Shown here: in pieces, positions 24,647 through 33,160 of the stretch | How positions within the stretch are numbered: the stretch's first letter is position 1 | Layout of the letters: every line of letters begins with the position of its first letter | Origin: Streptomyces coeruleorubidus | GTDB lineage: Bacteria > Actinomycetota > Actinomycetes > Streptomycetales > Streptomycetaceae | Direction of reading: 5' to 3' | DNA: 64,000 nucleotides | Assembly (NCBI RefSeq): GCF_008705135.1 | Contig: NZ_CP023694.1 | Location: 2,356,001 to 2,420,000, forward strand | Translations under genes and position numbers: made by a program | The notes under the pieces: generated by a model | Database searches by the model: none | Told to the model about the DNA's origin: nothing | Seen by the model: only the letters and a program-made list of their open reading frames with translations

Positions 24647-25570
24647 TCAGCCGCCGTAGGGGTGCTGCGGGTTGTACGGCGGCTGCGGGTGCGGGGCGTA
24701 CGGGTGCTGACCGCCCGGCGCGTAGGGATGGCCGTAGGGGTTGCCGCCCTGCGGCGGCAGGTACGGCGATCCCGCCGGGGGCGTCCCCGGAGGCATCGGC
24801 GGGACCGGCCCGGGCGCGGGCGCCGGCGCCAGAGTCGCCGGATGGGCCTTAAGCCGGATCCCGTACCGCCGCTTGAGCCGCCCCATCTCCAGCAGCGCGA
24901 TGGCGGTGACCGTCACCGGAGCGCCCAGGATGAAGACGATCCCCAGGGTGAGGCTCAGGCCGTGCAGATCACCGGTGACGAGGTCCGGGACGGCCACCAG
25001 CCAGCTGGTCACCATGGCGAGCAGCGGCGGCAGACAGCGGTGCGTGGCAGCCGTGCCGAAGAAGTTGCCGGAGACCCGCACCGCCCCGTAGGCCGTGAAG
25101 ATGAGCATCCACATCATCGTCAGGCCGACCCCGATGATCACGGCGGCGTTCGCCGACCCGTTCACCGTCTGCACCAGCATCAGCAGGGCGGCCACGCACC
25201 CGACGAACAGCAGGAGCAGCAGCAGGGAGTTGAGCAGCGGCACCCGCAGCTGCCGCACCGTGCCGCCGCGCCGCCAGACCCAGAGCATCGCTGCGACCGT
25301 CAGCGGCGTGAGGAAGAGCAGGACGACGGAGGCCGTCATCGCGTTCTCCAGCAGCTCCGTGAAGTCGAAGCCGCCCTCGATGAAGGTGTAGACCCCGAGG
25401 GACGCGACCGCCCCGGCGATGACCCGGAACTTCTTCAGCCGCTCCACGGACGGATCGAGCGGCTGCGGTATCCACGCGGGGTGGAACACCGCCCGCGCCA
25501 CGTCCTGGGGCTTCAGGACGGACCCGACCGTCAGCGCGCCGCCTGTCCAACTACCGCGTGTGCGTGCCAC
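24647..25570 (-). CDS. Membrane protein with proline-rich cytoplasmic tail, function unknown
   Basis: A 307-residue protein with five or six hydrophobic segments (for example VVLLFLTPLTVAAMLWVW, SLLLLLLFVGCVAALLMLV, AAVIIGVGLTMMWMLIFTAY, LTLGIVFILGAPVTVTAIAL) and a C-terminal tail of about 65 residues rich in Pro, Gly and Tyr (NPYGHPYAPGGQHPYAP). Such tails are common on Streptomyces membrane proteins. GTG 25570 is chosen because GGGGAG lies just upstream. It is convergent with the FtsX gene. A Yip1-like integral membrane protein is a possible relation, but I do not claim it. Confidence 0.78.
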   Translation of the reverse strand: MARTRGSWTGGALTVGSVLKPQDVARAVFHPAWIPQPLDPSVERLKKFRVIAGAVASLGVYTFIEGGFDFTELLENAMTASVVLLFLTPLTVAAMLWVWRRGGTVRQLRVPLLNSLLLLLLFVGCVAALLMLVQTVNGSANAAVIIGVGLTMMWMLIFTAYGAVRVSGNFFGTAATHRCLPPLLAMVTSWLVAVPDLVTGDLHGLSLTLGIVFILGAPVTVTAIALLEMGRLKRRYGIRLKAHPATLAPAPAPGPVPPMPPGTPPAGSPYLPPQGGNPYGHPYAPGGQHPYAPHPQPPYNPQHPYGG

Positions 25571-25742
25571 TTCGCGCTCCCCCGAGCACTCGCCATGATG
25601 ATCGCCCGGGAGTCTACGGGAAGCGGAGGGCGGGCCGCCGGGGGTGGGCGGAATCAGCGCGCCGCCGGACAGGGGGGCGGACAGCACGCCGCCGGGCGGT
25701 GGGCGGACAGCACGCTGCCGTCCGCCTCCCGCCCGGTGCTCG

Positions 25743-27395
25743 TCACTGCCGGCCGCGCAGCTCCCGGTACGTGGCGACCAGGGCCTTGGTCGAGGCATCC
25801 AGACCCTCGACCTCGGCGCCCTCGGTCAGCGCGGGCTCGACGCGCTTGGCGAGGACCTTGCCCAGCTCCACACCCCACTGGTCGAAGGAGTCGATGTCCC
25901 ACACCGCGCCCTGCACGAACACCTTGTGCTCGTAGAGGGCGACGAGCTGTCCGAGCACGGACGGCGTCAGCTCGGGCGCCACGATCGTGGTCGTCGGGTG
26001 GTTGCCCTGGAACGTCTTGTGCGGGACCAGCTCCTCCGGCACACCCTCGGCCCGCACCTCCTCCGGGGTCTTGCCGAAGGCGAGCGCCTGCGTCTGGGCG
26101 AAGAAGTTGGCCATCAGCAGGTCGTGCTGCGCCTTCAGTTCGTCGCTCAGTTCGGCGACCGGCCGCGCGAACCCGATGAAGTCCGCCGGGATGAGCTTCG
26201 TGCCCTGGTGGATGAGCTGGTAGTAGGCGTGCTGCCCGTTGGTGCCGGGCGTGCCCCACACGACCGGCCCGGTCTGCCACTCCACCTCACGCCCGTCCCG
26301 GCCGACGTACTTGCCGTTGGACTCCATGTCGAGCTGCTGGAGGTAGGCGGTGAACTTGGACAGGTAGTGGCTGTAGGGCAGCACCGCGTGCGACTGGGCG
26401 TCGTGGAAGTTGCCGTACCAGATGCCCAGCAGGCCCAGCAGCAGCGGCACGTTGGACTCGGCGGGCGCGGTCCGGAAGTGCTCGTCGACGATCCGGAAGC
26501 CGTCGAGCATCTCCCGGAAGTTGTCCGGGCCGATGGCGATCATCAGGGACAGGCCGATCGCGGAGTCGTACGAGTAGCGGCCGCCGACCCAGTCCCAGAA
26601 CTCGAACATGTTGGCCGTGTCGATACCGAACTCGGCGACCTTCTCGGCGTTCGTCGACAGGGCGACGAAGTGCTTGGCGACGGCGGCCTCGTCACCCAGC
26701 GCGTCCAGCAGCCAGCCGCGCGCGGACGTGGCGTTGGTGACCGTCTCGATGGTGGTGAAGGTCTTGGAGGCGATGACGAACAGCGTTTCCGCCGGGTCCA
26801 GGTCCCGCACCGCTTCGTGCAGGTCGGCGCCGTCCACGTTCGACACGAAGCGGACCGTCAGGTCCCGGTCGGTGAAGGCGCGCAGCACCTCGTACGCCAT
26901 CGCGGGACCCAGGTCGGAGCCGCCGATGCCGACGTTGACCACGTTCCTGATGCGCTTGCCGGTGTGGCCGGTCCACACGCCGGAGCGGACACGCTCGGCG
27001 AAGTCGGCCATCTTGTCGAGCACCGCGTGCACGCCCGGCACCACGTTCTCACCGTCGACCTCGACGACCGCGTCCCGCGGCGCCCGCAGCGCGGTGTGCA
27101 GCACGGCCCGGTTCTCGGTGGTGTTGATCTTCTCGCCTCGGAACATGGCGTCCCGGAGCCCGAACACGTCGGTGGCGGCGGCCAGTTCGCGCAGCAGCCG
27201 CAGGGTGTCGTCGGTGACCAGGTGCTTGGAGTAGTCGACGTACAGGTCACCGACCCGGAGGGTGTACGCGGTGCCGCGGCCGGAGTCGGCGGCGAACAGC
27301 TCGCGCATCCGGACGTCGCCCAGTTCCTCGCGGTGCTTGGCCAGTGCCGTCCACTCGGGCGTCTGGTTGAGCCTGGTACGGCCGTCTGCGTTCAT
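25743..27395 (-). CDS. pgi: Glucose-6-phosphate isomerase
   Basis: A 550-residue enzyme that interconverts glucose 6-phosphate and fructose 6-phosphate, linking glycolysis to the pentose-phosphate operon nearby. Signatures are [55 protein letters not shown] and [17 protein letters not shown] 27395 matches the family N-terminus ([15 protein letters not shown]), has GAAAGAAGG about 12 nt upstream, and a TAGGTT -10 candidate lies a further 50 nt away. The same reading frame stays open upstream into the MFS gene without a stop. Confidence 0.96.
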   Translation of the reverse strand: MNADGRTRLNQTPEWTALAKHREELGDVRMRELFAADSGRGTAYTLRVGDLYVDYSKHLVTDDTLRLLRELAAATDVFGLRDAMFRGEKINTTENRAVLHTALRAPRDAVVEVDGENVVPGVHAVLDKMADFAERVRSGVWTGHTGKRIRNVVNVGIGGSDLGPAMAYEVLRAFTDRDLTVRFVSNVDGADLHEAVRDLDPAETLFVIASKTFTTIETVTNATSARGWLLDALGDEAAVAKHFVALSTNAEKVAEFGIDTANMFEFWDWVGGRYSYDSAIGLSLMIAIGPDNFREMLDGFRIVDEHFRTAPAESNVPLLLGLLGIWYGNFHDAQSHAVLPYSHYLSKFTAYLQQLDMESNGKYVGRDGREVEWQTGPVVWGTPGTNGQHAYYQLIHQGTKLIPADFIGFARPVAELSDELKAQHDLLMANFFAQTQALAFGKTPEEVRAEGVPEELVPHKTFQGNHPTTTIVAPELTPSVLGQLVALYEHKVFVQGAVWDIDSFDQWGVELGKVLAKRVEPALTEGAEVEGLDASTKALVATYRELRGRQ

Positions 27396-28733
27396 CTCGG
27401 AGTTCAGCCTTCTTTCCTGTCCTGCCTGCGTACCTTGCCCCGCTGCCGGTCCCAACCTAATGGAGCAGCGCGTGACATCGTCTGTCGTGGCGCCGTCGTC
27501 CGGCTCAACAACACCTACGTTCACATGGAGCGCGGGTATCAGCGCGAGGACGGCGAGGACGAAGAACGCGGCCGTGAGCAGGGGCGGCGTGTTCGGCCCC
27601 CAGGCGGTGGCGACGGCCCCGCCCAGCAGGGCTCCGAGGGGCACGCCGGCGAAGGCCAGGGTCCGGAAGGCCGAGCTGACCCGGCCCAGCAGTGCGGCGG
27701 GGCTGCGCTCCTGCATCAGTGTCATCGTGTTGACGTTCCACACCATGCCCATGAGCCCGAAGACGGCCAGCGCGCCCACCAGCACGGCGAGGCTGCGCAC
27801 GGTGCCCATGACGACGAGGGCGGCGGTCTGCACCGAGCCGGCGAGCAGCACGGACCGTAGCCGGCCGAGACGCGCGACCAGCCGGCCGTTCACCACTCCC
27901 CCGGCCAGGCTGCCCAGGGTGAAGGCCGCGCCCGCCGCCGCGTATCCCGCGGGGCCCGCGTCGAGCCAGTCGGTGACGAGGACGACCAGCATGGCGAGCT
28001 GGGCGCCCATGCCGATGTTGCACAGGGCGGTCGCTGCGCACAGGCCACGCAGGGCGCGGTCGCGCCACAGGGTGCGCAGCCCCTGAGCGATCTCGCGGCG
28101 CAGGGTGCTCCCCGACGACCTGGGCTTCCGGTCGGACTCGGCGGCCGGCAGTGAGGCGATCAGCACGGCGGCCACCAGGAAGGTCACGGCGTCGGCCGCG
28201 AAGGGGACGGCGGTCCCGGCGGCCAGCAGCAGCGGGACCACGGGCCCGCCCAGCAGGCCGCCCGCGATGCGCTGGCCGGTCATCAGCCGGGCATTGGCAC
28301 TGCCGAGGGCGTCCCGGTCGACCAGGGCGGGCAGCAGCGCCGTGGCGGCGTTGTCGAAGAGGGTCTGGAGGGTGGTCAGGGCGAAGGCCACCACGATGAG
28401 CAGGCCGATCGAGGCGTGACCGAGGGCGACCGCCACCGCGAAGGCGGCGACCAGCAGCCCGCGTAAGGCGTCGACCGTCCACATGGCGCGCCGCTGGTCC
28501 ACGCGGTCGGCGACGGCCCCGCCGAGCAGGCCGAAGACGATCCAGGGCAGGTAGCCGCAGGCCGTGACGGAGGCGATGAGCAGCGGCTCGTCGGTCAGCG
28601 AGACGGCGAGCAGGGGCAGCGCGGCCGTACGCAGCGCGTCACCGAAACTGGACAGCACGGCGGCGCTCCACAGCCGTCCGAAGCCCCCGCGCCACGCGGG
28701 CGCGCGCCTGCCCGCCACCTCGACCGCCGCCAC
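27396..28733 (-). CDS. MFS exporter, 12 TM, whose frame runs into pgi without a stop
   Basis: A 446-residue region encoding an MFS_3 (enterobactin-exporter-like) transporter with twelve hydrophobic segments. It opens with [20 protein letters not shown] and includes the A-like motif [15 protein letters not shown] and the fourth-helix block [21 protein letters not shown] 28733 follows AGGGGGAG. The membrane part ends near PALHVNVG; the 45 or so residues after it look like leader DNA read through. There is no stop codon before or at the pgi start, so the frame 28733-25743 reads as a 996-residue MFS-Pgi polypeptide. The right-hand end given here is therefore nominal. The substrate is unknown. Confidence 0.8.
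27454..27459 (-). promoter_or_regulatory. -10 candidate for pgi inside the MFS reading frame
   Basis: On the minus strand CCATTAGGTTGG contains TAGGTT, about 60 nt before the pgi ATG. It would give a leader of about 50 nt and let pgi be expressed independently of the MFS gene. Confidence 0.35.
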
Positions 28734-28828
28734 TGCTCCCCCTCACGGTTCGCCCGATGCAACAAACCGTAGAGGGCACCACTGACAATCGGTCCGCGAG
28801 CGGCCGTCCGCCGGGGCGGAAAGCAGCT

Positions 28829-28858
28829 CCGGCCGGGCACCCGCTGGTGCCCGGCCGG
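28829..28858 (-). terminator. Hairpin downstream of the rbpA-like gene
   Basis: CCGGCCGGGCACC (28829-28841) and GGTGCCCGGCCGG (28846-28858) are exact complements with a 4-nt loop. The hairpin lies 9 bp past the rbpA-like stop and before the MFS gene, as expected for an intrinsic terminator without a U-tract. Confidence 0.7.
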
Positions 28859-28867
28859 TCTCAACTC

Positions 28868-29203
28868 CTAGATCTCGCCCCGCAGTTTGGCGAGCGCCTC
28901 GGCGAGGATCGCCTCGCCGTCCGCGTCGCTGCGCCGCTCCCGCACATACGCCAGGTGCGTCTTGTAGGGCTCGGTGCGCGGCGGGTCCGGCGGGTTGTCC
29001 CGGTCCTGGCCGGCCGGGAATCCGCAGCGGGGACAGTCCCAGGTTTCGGGCACCTGCGCGTCGCTGGCGAAGCTCGGCTGGGTCTCGTGTCCGTTGGAGC
29101 ACCAGAAGGAGATGCGCAGCCGCGGCGCGGACTCGCCGCGCTCGGCCTCGCCCATCGGCCCCGCCCCGACCCGGCTTCCCCGGATCGCGTTGCCACTTGC
29201 CAC
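28868..29203 (-). CDS. RbpA-family RNA polymerase-binding protein
   Basis: A 111-residue protein of the RbpA family, which binds RNA polymerase and group 1 or 2 sigma factors in actinobacteria. The N-terminal arm NAIRGSRVGAGPMGEAERG is followed by a zinc-ribbon-like core (CSNGHETQPSF, then WDCPRCGFPAG) and a C-terminal helical region ending in EAILAEALAKLRGEI, like the sigma-interacting domain. It differs clearly from the main S. coelicolor RbpA as I remember it (which starts MSERALRGTRLV), so it is probably the second paralogue. GTG 29203 has GGGAG upstream. It lies between secG and the MFS gene. Confidence 0.8.
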   Translation of the reverse strand: MASGNAIRGSRVGAGPMGEAERGESAPRLRISFWCSNGHETQPSFASDAQVPETWDCPRCGFPAGQDRDNPPDPPRTEPYKTHLAYVRERRSDADGEAILAEALAKLRGEI

Positions 29204-29441
29204 GGTCGTAACTCCCTGCGTGATGGTGCCGCGAAGCGAGTCGGCGTTCCGCTTCGCTGCGAGCGCCTCAGTCTACGTAAGGCCCAACGCGCGTCCAGTG
29301 ATTGGAGTTACAACCCTCACACCTAGACGCAAGCCCCATGATAGGCCGCGCTTTGCCGCGCGTACCGAACATGGGGCCTTACGTACGTATCGCTTGGGTA
29401 CGTCTTGCGTGCGTACGTATTGCGTGCGGAATGCGGGCCGG

Positions 29442-29678
29442 TCAGTTGTTCACCTTCATCAGGATGCCGAGCACGATAATGCACGCGAACCAGAGCAGAC
29501 CGACCACGACGGTGATCCGGTCGAGGTTGCGTTCGGCGACCGAGGAGCCGCCGACGGAGGACTGCATGCCGCCACCGAACATGTCGGAGAGGCCGCCGCC
29601 CTTCCCCTTGTGCATCAGCACCAGCAGCATCATCAGCAGGCTGAAGACGATCAGGGCGATCGAGAACCCCAAAACCAC
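29442..29678 (-). CDS. secG: Protein translocase subunit SecG
   Basis: A 78-residue protein with two membrane helices (IALIVFSLLMMLLVLMH and ITVVVGLLWFACIIVLGILM) and the SecG loop HKGKGGGLSDMFGGGM followed by SSVAERNLDRIT. It supports protein export with SecYE. GTG 29678 is chosen because GAGGAAG lies upstream and the resulting length is right; the longer frame adds 22 residues that overlap a hairpin. It follows tpiA, an order typical of Streptomyces. Confidence 0.93.
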   Translation of the reverse strand: MVLGFSIALIVFSLLMMLLVLMHKGKGGGLSDMFGGGMQSSVGGSSVAERNLDRITVVVGLLWFACIIVLGILMKVNN

Positions 29679-29713
29679 GGCTGGACCAACTTCCTCGGAT
29701 TCGGATGGACGAC

Positions 29714-29742
29714 GCGGGGCCCAGCACAGTGCTGGACCCCGC
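29714..29742 (-). terminator. Hairpin between tpiA and secG
   Basis: GCGGGGCCCAGCAC (29714-29727) pairs with GTGCTGGACCCCGC (29729-29742) with one mismatch and almost no loop base, so the apex must open to a few bases. It lies between the tpiA stop and the secG start, and probably reduces read-through from tpiA. Confidence 0.6.
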
Positions 29743-29773
29743 AAGGGTACGACGGATCGCGCCTACCGCATAC

Positions 29774-30550
29774 TCACTGGTCGCGGAAGCGCACGATCTT
29801 GACGAACTCGTCGGCGTCCAGCGAGGCACCGCCGACCAGGGCGCCGTCGATGTCGGCCTGCGCCATGATCTCGGCGACGTTGCCGGACTTCACGGAGCCG
29901 CCGTACTGGATGCGGACCTTGTCGGCCACGTCCTGCGAGTACAGCTCGGCGATCTTGCCGCGGATCGCCGCGCAGACCTCCTGGGCGTCCTCGGCACCGC
30001 AGACCTTGCCGGTGCCGATGGCCCAGACCGGCTCGTAGGCGATCACGACGGTCTCGGCCTGCTCGGCGGGGAGGTCCTTCAGACCGCCCTCGACCTGGGC
30101 GAGGGTGTGGGAGACGTGGTTGCCCGCCTCGCGGACCTCCAGCTCCTCGCCGACGCACAGGATGGGGGTCAGGCCGTGCTTGTAGGCGGCCTTGACCTTG
30201 GCGTTCACCAGCTCGTCGGTCTCGGCGTGGTACTGGCGGCGCTCGCTGTGGCCGATGGCGACGAACGTGCACTTCAGCTTGGCCAGCATGGGGCCGGAGA
30301 TCTCGCCGGTGAAGGCACCGCCGTCGTGGGCCGAGATGTCCTGGGCGCCGTACTTGATCTTGAGCTTGTCGCCGTCGACCAGGGTCTGCACGGAGCGCAG
30401 GTCGGTGAAGGGCGGCAGGACGGCGACCTCGACGGCCTCGTAGTCCTTGTCGGCCAGGGCGAAGGCGAGCTTCTGGACGTGGGCGATGGCCTCGAGGTGG
30501 TTGAGGTTCATCTTCCAGTTGCCCGCCATCAGCGGCGTGCGCGTGCTCAT
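29774..30550 (-). CDS. tpiA: Triosephosphate isomerase
   Basis: A 258-residue TIM-barrel enzyme that interconverts dihydroxyacetone phosphate and glyceraldehyde 3-phosphate. Catalytic residues are visible: lysine in MAGNWKMN, histidine in [14 protein letters not shown], and glutamate in [12 protein letters not shown]; the phosphate-binding loop [11 protein letters not shown] and GGASLD follow. ATG 30550 lies 5 bp after the pgk stop, with GGAGGACTG at the end of pgk as ribosome-binding site, so the two are co-transcribed. Confidence 0.97.
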   Translation of the reverse strand: MSTRTPLMAGNWKMNLNHLEAIAHVQKLAFALADKDYEAVEVAVLPPFTDLRSVQTLVDGDKLKIKYGAQDISAHDGGAFTGEISGPMLAKLKCTFVAIGHSERRQYHAETDELVNAKVKAAYKHGLTPILCVGEELEVREAGNHVSHTLAQVEGGLKDLPAEQAETVVIAYEPVWAIGTGKVCGAEDAQEVCAAIRGKIAELYSQDVADKVRIQYGGSVKSGNVAEIMAQADIDGALVGGASLDADEFVKIVRFRDQ

Positions 30551-30555
30551 AAGGG

Positions 30556-31767
30556 TCAGTCCTCCAGTGCGGCGAGGCCGGGGAGCGTCTTGCCCTCGAG
30601 GTATTCGAGGGAGGCGCCGCCACCGGTCGAGATGTGGCCGAATGCCGTCTCGTCGAAGCCGAGGGTGCGCACGGCGGCGGCGGAGTCGCCGCCGCCGACC
30701 ACGGTGAAGCCCTTGGATTCGACGAGGGCCTGGGCGACCGCCTTGGTGCCCTCGGCGTAGTCGGGGTGCTCGAAGACGCCCATGGGCCCGTTCCAGAAGA
30801 CGGTGGCGGCGTCGGCGAGCTTGGACGCGTACAGCTTGCGGGTCTCGGGCCCGATGTCGAGGCCCATCTGGTCGGCCGGGATGGCGTCCGCGGCGACGGT
30901 CGTGGGGTGGGCGGGAGCCTTGGTCTTCAGGTCAGGGAACTCGGTCGCGCTCAGGGCGTCGACGGGCACGACCAGCTCGACGCCGGTCTTCTCGGCCCGC
31001 TCGACGTACTCCTGGACGGCCGCGATCTGGTCCTCCTGGAGGAGGGAACCGCCGACCTCGTAGCCCTTGGCCTTGAGGAAGGTGTAGGCCATGCCACCGC
31101 CGATGAGGATGCGGTCGGCCCTGCCGAGCAGCTGGTCGATGACGGCGAGCTTGTCGGAGACCTTGGCGCCGCCGAGGGCGACGACGTAGGGCCGCTGGAG
31201 GTCCTCCGTCAGCTTCTTCAGGACGGCGACCTCCTTGGCGATGAGGTAGCCGGCGGCGTGCGGCAGCCGGGCCGGGAGGTCGTAGACGGAGGCGTGCTTG
31301 CGGTGCACGGCCCCGAAGCCGTCACCGATGTAGAGGTCAGCGAGGGCGGCGAGCTGATCGGCGAAGGCGCCGCGCTCGGCGTCGTCCTTGCTGGTCTCAC
31401 CGGCGTTGAAGCGCAGGTTCTCGACGACCGCGACCTGGCCGTCGGCGAGGGCGGCGACGGTGGACCGGGCGGACTCGCCGACCGTGTCGGTGGCGAACCG
31501 TACGTCCGTGCCGAGGAGTTCACCGAGGCGCGTGGCGGCCGGGGCGAGGGAGAAGGCCGGGTCCGGGGCGCCCTTGGGGCGGCCCAGGTGCGAGGCGACG
31601 ATCACCCGGGCGCCCGCGTCGGCGAGGGCCTTGACCGTGGGCAGCACGGCGCGGATCCGGCCGTCGTCGGTGATGGTCGTACCGTCCAGCGGCACGTTCA
31701 GGTCGGCGCGGACGAAGACCCGCTTGCCGGACACCCCTTCGGAGAGGAGTTCGTCGATCGTCTTCAT
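30556..31767 (-). CDS. pgk: Phosphoglycerate kinase
   Basis: A 403-residue glycolytic kinase that makes ATP from 1,3-bisphosphoglycerate. Family motifs are the N-terminal substrate block [20 protein letters not shown], the basic patch [15 protein letters not shown], the hinge region [18 protein letters not shown], and the C-terminal nucleotide block [12 protein letters not shown] 31767 follows CCAGGAGTCC. It lies 142 bp after gap, with a strong hairpin between them, and directly before tpiA. Confidence 0.97.
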   Translation of the reverse strand: MKTIDELLSEGVSGKRVFVRADLNVPLDGTTITDDGRIRAVLPTVKALADAGARVIVASHLGRPKGAPDPAFSLAPAATRLGELLGTDVRFATDTVGESARSTVAALADGQVAVVENLRFNAGETSKDDAERGAFADQLAALADLYIGDGFGAVHRKHASVYDLPARLPHAAGYLIAKEVAVLKKLTEDLQRPYVVALGGAKVSDKLAVIDQLLGRADRILIGGGMAYTFLKAKGYEVGGSLLQEDQIAAVQEYVERAEKTGVELVVPVDALSATEFPDLKTKAPAHPTTVAADAIPADQMGLDIGPETRKLYASKLADAATVFWNGPMGVFEHPDYAEGTKAVAQALVESKGFTVVGGGDSAAAVRTLGFDETAFGHISTGGGASLEYLEGKTLPGLAALED

Positions 31768-31840
31768 GAGGGGACTCCTGGAAGAGCTCGTGATCGCTCG
31801 AAAGCGCTCGTGATCGAACAGCTCTGATCTGTACGTGAGT

Positions 31841-31880
31841 CAGGGCTCGGACAGCGCATTCTCGCGCTGCCCGAGCCCTG
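31841..31880 (-). terminator. Hairpin between gap and pgk
   Basis: CAGGGCTCGGACAGCGC (31841-31857) pairs with GCGCTGCCCGAGCCCTG (31864-31880) with one mismatch and a 6-nt loop. It lies about 30 bp past the gap stop and would end or attenuate gap transcripts before pgk. An 11-bp direct repeat GCTCGTGATCG (31786-31796 and 31806-31816) lies in the same gap, near the pgk start. Confidence 0.65.
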
Positions 31881-31909
31881 TTCTCACATGGACGTGCCTG
31901 CTCCGTGGA

Positions 31910-32995
<1,086 letters not shown>

Positions 32996-33045
32996 CTACC
33001 TCCCTGAGGCTGCGGTGGTGACATCCAGATGCCCCATACACGGCA

Positions 33046-33083
33046 GGGCGGTCCGTACCGGCCAGTAGGGGTACGGACCGCCC
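33046..33083 (-). terminator. Hairpin downstream of the M14 carboxypeptidase gene
   Basis: GGGCGGTCCGTACC (33046-33059) and GGTACGGACCGCCC (33070-33083) are exact 14-bp complements with a 10-nt loop. The hairpin lies about 75 bp past the carboxypeptidase stop, in the 243-bp gap before gap, which otherwise holds the gap promoter region and no gene. Confidence 0.7.
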
Positions 33084-33160
33084 GCCACCGAGAGCGGGAT
33101 CACTCGATTTCGCTACTCGGTGTGGTGCCAGTTGACGGAGAGTTCCCAGCTCCCGTGGGG

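Noticed and set aside
25644..27860. A 738-codon open frame antisense to pgi and the MFS gene
   Set aside because: Composition is typical of antisense frames in high-GC DNA, and the sense strand encodes an intact Pgi.
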